NCBI GenBank assembly: GCA_963702565.1
Contig: CAVPDE010000023.1
Location: forward strand, 124,001 to 188,000
DNA: 64,000 bases
Direction of reading: 5' to 3'
DNA from: CAVPDE01 sp963702565
GTDB lineage: Bacteria; Desulfobacterota; DSM-4660; Desulfatiglandales; HGW-15
The position numbers were made by a program, and so were the translations under genes. Each line of letters opens with the position of its first letter. Positions within the stretch are counted from its first letter, which is position 1. Positions 60,472 to 64,000 of the stretch are shown here, one piece after another. A model generated the notes under the pieces. It was not told the DNA's origin. It ran no database searches and saw nothing but the letters and a program-made list of their open reading frames with translations.

Positions 60472-62814
60472 ATGTTCGTAAAACAGGCAAATATCCCTGA
60501 TATCCTTCCATTACTGCCGGTTAAAGAAGCGGTTCTCTTCCCAAACATGGTGATTCCCATTCTCGTTAATACCCAGAATTATTTTCCCATGCTCGAAGAA
60601 GTGATGGAAAAAGACAAAATGGTTGTGGTGGCCATGATGGGTGACGAAGAGAAGGCGGCTCTGGAAGCCGGCAATTTCAGCCGCGTCGGGACTGTGGCTT
60701 CACTCGTCAAAATGTCCAAGGGGAGCGAGGGGAGCGTCGTGGTGGTGCAGGGGCTGTACCGAGCGGTGATTACAGGCATCGCCTCCAAGGAGCCGAATTA
60801 CCTGGTCCACATTCAAAAGATCCATGAGGAGGAGAAGACAGGCAAGAGGGTGGAGGCCCTCAAGTCGAACCTGATCAATGTGTTCAAGGAGTTGGTCCCT
60901 CTGTCTCCCTATCTTCCGGACGAAATCCTCAATGTGGTTCGCCACATTTCGGATCCGGGCACGCTGGCCGACATCATCGGGTCTTATCTCAACATTGAAG
61001 GCCAGAAGAGGCAGAGCATTCTGGAAGCCCTGGATGTGGAAGAGCGTTTGGAAAAACTCACGGTCTATCTGAACGACGAATTGGAAGTGAACAAGATGGG
61101 CCAGCAGATCCAGAACCAGGTGCAGAAGGGAATCGACAAGCACCAGCGAGAGTACTATCTGCGTGAGCAGCTGAAGGCGATCCAGAAGGAGCTGGGTGTA
61201 AGCGACCAGGAGCCTTCAGAGATCCAGGAACTCAAGGAAAAGCTCGAAAAGAAGAAGCTTCCGGAAGCAGCCCAAAAAGTGGCAAACAAAGAGATCGAGA
61301 AGCTCTCCAAGATGAATTCGTCTTCTTCGGAGTACACAGTCGTGACCAATTACCTGGACTGGCTTCTGACGCTTCCCTGGTCTGAAAGCACGGTGGACAA
61401 GCTGGACATCAAAAAAGCGGAGAGGATTCTGAACCAGCACCACTATGATCTTCAGAAAGTCAAAAAACGAATCCTCGAATACCTTGCGGTTCGAAAACTG
61501 AATCCCAATCACAAGGGCCCCATTCTTTGCCTTGTCGGCCCTCCGGGCACAGGCAAAACCAGCCTCGGCCGGTCCGTTGCCGAGGCGATCGGCAGGAAGT
61601 TCGTGCGGCTCTCTCTGGGCGGGGTGAGAGACGAGGCGGAAATCAGAGGCCACCGACGCACCTATGTAGGCGCTTTGCCCGGGAGGATCATCCATGGGTT
61701 AAAAAAAGCCGGCTCGAACAACCCCATTTTCATGCTCGACGAAGTGGACAAGATCGGCAATGATTTTAGGGGAGATCCGGCCTCGGCCTTGCTGGAGGTT
61801 CTTGATCCGGAGCAGAACTTCTCTTTTTCCGACCATTACCTGGAAGTGGAGTTTGATCTGTCCAAAGTCATGTTCATCACCACAGCCAATCAGCTGGACA
61901 CGATACCCCGTCCGCTCCTTGACCGCATGGAAGTTCTCGAACTTCCGGGCTACACCGAAGAGGAGAAGGTGGAGATCGCACGGAAATTTCTTATCCCAAG
62001 GCAGATCAAGGAGCACGGGCTTGACCCGGAGCGTATTCACATCACTCGGTCTGCGATCCAAAGAATCATCAGGGAATACACGCGCGAGGCAGGAGTCAGG
62101 AACCTGGAAAGAGAAATCGGCGGGATCTGCAGGAGCCTTGCCCGAAGCATCGCGGAAGGTAAAAAAGGGAATGTCTCGGTGAGAGCCAACAAGTTGCCCG
62201 GACACATCGGATTGCCGAAATTCTCTTCGGACATCCTGGAACGTACCGGGGTGCCCGGTGTTGCCACGGGCATGGCATGGACTCCTGCGGGGGGGGACAT
62301 CCTGTTCGTAGAGGCTACGATGATGCCCGGTCAGAAGTCCTTGGTTCTCACAGGGCAGCTGGGGGACGTAATGAAGGAATCTGCTCAGGCTGCTCTGAGC
62401 TACGTCAGGTCCAAAGCCAAGAACCTGGGAATCTCGGAGGATTTTTTCAGGGACCGCGATCTCCACATCCATGTGCCCGCAGGGGCGATCCCCAAGGACG
62501 GCCCGTCCGCAGGGGTGACCATCCTGACGGCTCTGGCATCGCTCCTGACCTGTCGACCTATCAAATCAGACTTCGCCATGACCGGCGAAGTGACGCTGAG
62601 AGGAGCGGTACTGCCGGTGGGCGGAATCAAGGAGAAGGTGCTGGCTGCCAGCAGAAACGGGATAAAGCACATTATCCTGCCGGAGAGAAACAGGAATGAT
62701 CTCGAGGAGATTCCCGAAAAAATCAAGGACCATTTGGAATTTCACCTGGTCAAGAAGATGGACGAGGTCCTTGAGATCGCTCTGGACGCGCCGGTAGGTC
62801 CTTCCTGCAACTAA
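60472..62814 (+). CDS. lon: ATP-dependent protease Lon
   Basis: The 780-residue protein has an N-terminal LonN domain, AAA+ domain with Walker A GPPGTGKTS and Walker B FMLDEVDKIG, and a protease domain with the catalytic Ser in KDGPSAGV and Lys in GGIKEKVLAA. It degrades misfolded and regulatory proteins. AGGAG lies 7 bases before the ATG. The length and organisation are those of bacterial LonA. A palindromic repeat follows it. Confidence 0.95.
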   Translation: MFVKQANIPDILPLLPVKEAVLFPNMVIPILVNTQNYFPMLEEVMEKDKMVVVAMMGDEEKAALEAGNFSRVGTVASLVKMSKGSEGSVVVVQGLYRAVITGIASKEPNYLVHIQKIHEEEKTGKRVEALKSNLINVFKELVPLSPYLPDEILNVVRHISDPGTLADIIGSYLNIEGQKRQSILEALDVEERLEKLTVYLNDELEVNKMGQQIQNQVQKGIDKHQREYYLREQLKAIQKELGVSDQEPSEIQELKEKLEKKKLPEAAQKVANKEIEKLSKMNSSSSEYTVVTNYLDWLLTLPWSESTVDKLDIKKAERILNQHHYDLQKVKKRILEYLAVRKLNPNHKGPILCLVGPPGTGKTSLGRSVAEAIGRKFVRLSLGGVRDEAEIRGHRRTYVGALPGRIIHGLKKAGSNNPIFMLDEVDKIGNDFRGDPASALLEVLDPEQNFSFSDHYLEVEFDLSKVMFITTANQLDTIPRPLLDRMEVLELPGYTEEEKVEIARKFLIPRQIKEHGLDPERIHITRSAIQRIIREYTREAGVRNLEREIGGICRSLARSIAEGKKGNVSVRANKLPGHIGLPKFSSDILERTGVPGVATGMAWTPAGGDILFVEATMMPGQKSLVLTGQLGDVMKESAQAALSYVRSKAKNLGISEDFFRDRDLHIHVPAGAIPKDGPSAGVTILTALASLLTCRPIKSDFAMTGEVTLRGAVLPVGGIKEKVLAASRNGIKHIILPERNRNDLEEIPEKIKDHLEFHLVKKMDEVLEIALDAPVGPSCN

Positions 62815-62835
62815 CCCTTGTACTTCTCTTTCCAC

Positions 62836-62878
62836 GGTGTCACGGACAAGCCCGCCTGGCGGGCTTGTCCGTGACACC
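62836..62878 (+). repeat. GGTGTCACGGACAAGC hairpin after lon
   Basis: A perfect inverted repeat of 20 bases with a CTG loop, 22 bases after the lon stop. It belongs to the same family as the elements at 57584 and 60225. Confidence 0.75.
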
Positions 62879-63055
62879 CCATGAAACCCTCAAAAGAGCA
62901 TCCAATTTATAATACGCCCCAAGCAGAGTTATACAAAACAGTATAACCTCCTTTAGTTGCTTATAAATTGTTTTATGAAAACCCATCCTTTATTAATATA
63001 GCCCTGTTTAATGCTTTGATGAATACGTTACTAGGATTTAAGAAATAGAGCAAAC

Positions 63056-63085
63056 TTGACACAAACGATAAGATAATGGTATAGT
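63056..63085 (+). promoter_or_regulatory. Sigma70-type promoter of the NtrC-like gene
   Basis: TTGACA (63056-63061) and TATAGT (63080-63085) are 18 bases apart, about 105 bases before the start codon. An AT-rich region lies upstream (62900-63050). Confidence 0.65.
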
Positions 63086-63118
63086 TTTACAAAATTTGGA
63101 TTAAGGCAATATCCTGAC

Positions 63119-63140
63119 TGGCCTTTCCTATGAAAGGCCA
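63119..63140 (+). other. Leader hairpin
   Basis: TGGCCTTTC-CTAT-GAAAGGCCA is a perfect stem with a 4-base loop between the promoter and the gene. It is not followed directly by a T-run, so its role is unclear. Confidence 0.5.
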
Positions 63141-63188
63141 TAAAACTCGGGTTTTTGACCACTTTTTGCCTTCAGGAGCTTCTGAGTC

Positions 63189-64000
63189 TTGGGAAAAAAG
63201 GCTATTCAGGTACTAATCATTGACGATGATGAGCTCTTTGCAGCTTCTTTGTCCGATTATCTTTCCGCCAAAAGCTATAAAGTGAGTTCTGCCAGGACCG
63301 GCAAACAAGGGATGGCCATTTTTGAGCGCGAGCAGCCGGCCCTGGTTCTTCTTGACCAAAAACTTCCGGACATGGAAGGGATCGAAGTGTGCCGAAAGAT
63401 CCTGGAAATGGATCCGCGAACAAAGGTGATTCTTGTGACAGCCTACGCAACGGTGCGATGTGCCGTTGATGCGATAAAGGCCGGAGCGTTCAATTACCTG
63501 TCCAAGCCTTTTGAACTGGATGAACTTCTGATCATCATGGACCTGGCCGTCAAGAACGTCCAGATGGAAGGAAAGATCAGGGTTCAAGACTACGAAAGAA
63601 CCAGGGAAAGCGAGGAGAAGCAGCTCATCGGTTCTTCAGATGAGACGCGCAGGGTCAGAGAGCAGATCCGCCTTGCAGCGACCACGGACTCGAATGTGCT
63701 GATCACTGGGGAGACCGGCGTAGGTAAGAACGTTGTGGCAAGGGCCATTCACGATCTTCAGGCAGGAAGAGAGAACTTCCTTATGGTCAATTGCTCGGCG
63801 ATCCCGGAAAACCTGATGGAGGCCGAGTACTTTGGCCATGAAAAGGGGGTTTTCACCGGTGCGGATACCCGGCGCGAGGGGATTTTTGAGCTCGCGGATG
63901 GAGGAACCCTGGTCCTCGACGAGATCGGCGAGATTCCTATCCGCCTCCAGAGCAAGTTGCTGACGATTCTGGAAGACAAGTGTGTCAGGAGAATAGGAGG
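63189..64000 (+). CDS. NtrC-family sigma54-dependent response regulator (partial, C-terminus off the right edge)
   Basis: The readable 270 residues contain a receiver domain (IIDDDE, Asp in LLDQKLP, KPFEL) and the start of an AAA+ domain with GETGVGKNV. The sigma54-contacting loop reads GVFTGA instead of GAFTGA, which is within known variation. The start is TTG with GGAG 10 bases upstream; an in-frame stop lies 2 codons before it. It probably activates sigma54 promoters beyond this window. Confidence 0.88.
   Translation, partial: MGKKAIQVLIIDDDELFAASLSDYLSAKSYKVSSARTGKQGMAIFEREQPALVLLDQKLPDMEGIEVCRKILEMDPRTKVILVTAYATVRCAVDAIKAGAFNYLSKPFELDELLIIMDLAVKNVQMEGKIRVQDYERTRESEEKQLIGSSDETRRVREQIRLAATTDSNVLITGETGVGKNVVARAIHDLQAGRENFLMVNCSAIPENLMEAEYFGHEKGVFTGADTRREGIFELADGGTLVLDEIGEIPIRLQSKLLTILEDKCVRRIG

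Noticed and set aside
1..64000. CRISPR arrays, tRNA or rRNA genes, prophage or IS elements
   Set aside because: No regular repeat-spacer pattern, no tRNA or rRNA sequence and no transposase or integrase gene was seen; the repeats present are short palindromes.

Overview
The window looks like a chromosomal segment of an anaerobic deltaproteobacterium-type (Desulfobacterota) genome. This is inferred from gene content, not from a marker gene: a branched-chain amino acid ABC transporter set, indolepyruvate:ferredoxin oxidoreductase, an FrhB-type flavoprotein, sigma54 enhancer-binding regulators, a DnaE2 mutasome, a LysW-type amino acid pathway and many radical SAM enzymes. There is no rRNA, tRNA, CRISPR array or recognisable IS transposase. 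Short dispersed palindromic repeats are common between genes.

Layout. 1-3282 (minus): lysW-lysX-lysY-class II amidotransferase-lysZ operon with a clear sigma70 promoter; lysZ runs off the left edge. 3292-5303: PAS-repeat sensor. 5390-9744: trmB, then HtrA protease with a histidine kinase/OmpR-type regulator pair. 10029-15961: LivK-G-F-H-M transporter plus an alpha/beta hydrolase, convergent with an FAD oxidoreductase (15941-17101). 17440-25002 (minus): the most unusual region, with four radical SAM proteins (one fused to an HprK-like kinase domain), a PqqD-like peptide-binding protein, an S26-type peptidase and a 60-residue Cys-rich peptide that could be a RiPP precursor. A decayed MauG/cytochrome c peroxidase remnant lies beside it (25027-25607). 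25651-30795: FHA-GAF histidine kinase divergent from a Ser/Thr kinase and a protein with a degenerate GGDEF domain. 30964-36062 (minus): acyl-CoA synthetase, GDPD, MFS transporter, URO-D-family protein. 36284-37654: sigma70 promoter, cyclic-di-GMP-I riboswitch, intrinsic terminator, coiled-coil protein and SH3 lipoprotein. 37672-40274: DUF3568-like lipoprotein and a GH44 glycosidase. 40419-46234 (minus): SOS mutasome lexA-imuB-dnaE2 broken up by repeats and a four-helix-bundle pseudogene. 46330-50864 (minus): GlrK/QseG/GlrR-like system followed by a receiver protein with a sigma54 promoter. 51420-55042: FrhB-iorA-iorB. 55120-60223: MFS, MBL-fold hydrolase, enoyl-CoA hydratase, SagB-type oxidoreductase. 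60472-62814: lon. 63189-64000: start of an NtrC-type regulator that runs off the right edge.

How the parts fit. The radical SAM/PqqD/HprK/peptidase cluster reads as a peptide-modification system: PqqD would present the peptide, radical SAM/SPASM enzymes would modify it, the kinase-like domain might phosphorylate it and the peptidase might cleave it. No exporter is visible. The mutasome set is LexA-controlled, with a perfect 12+12 palindrome before lexA. The GlrR-like activator probably drives the sigma54 promoter immediately downstream of its own gene. All functional statements rest on motif reading; no searches were run.
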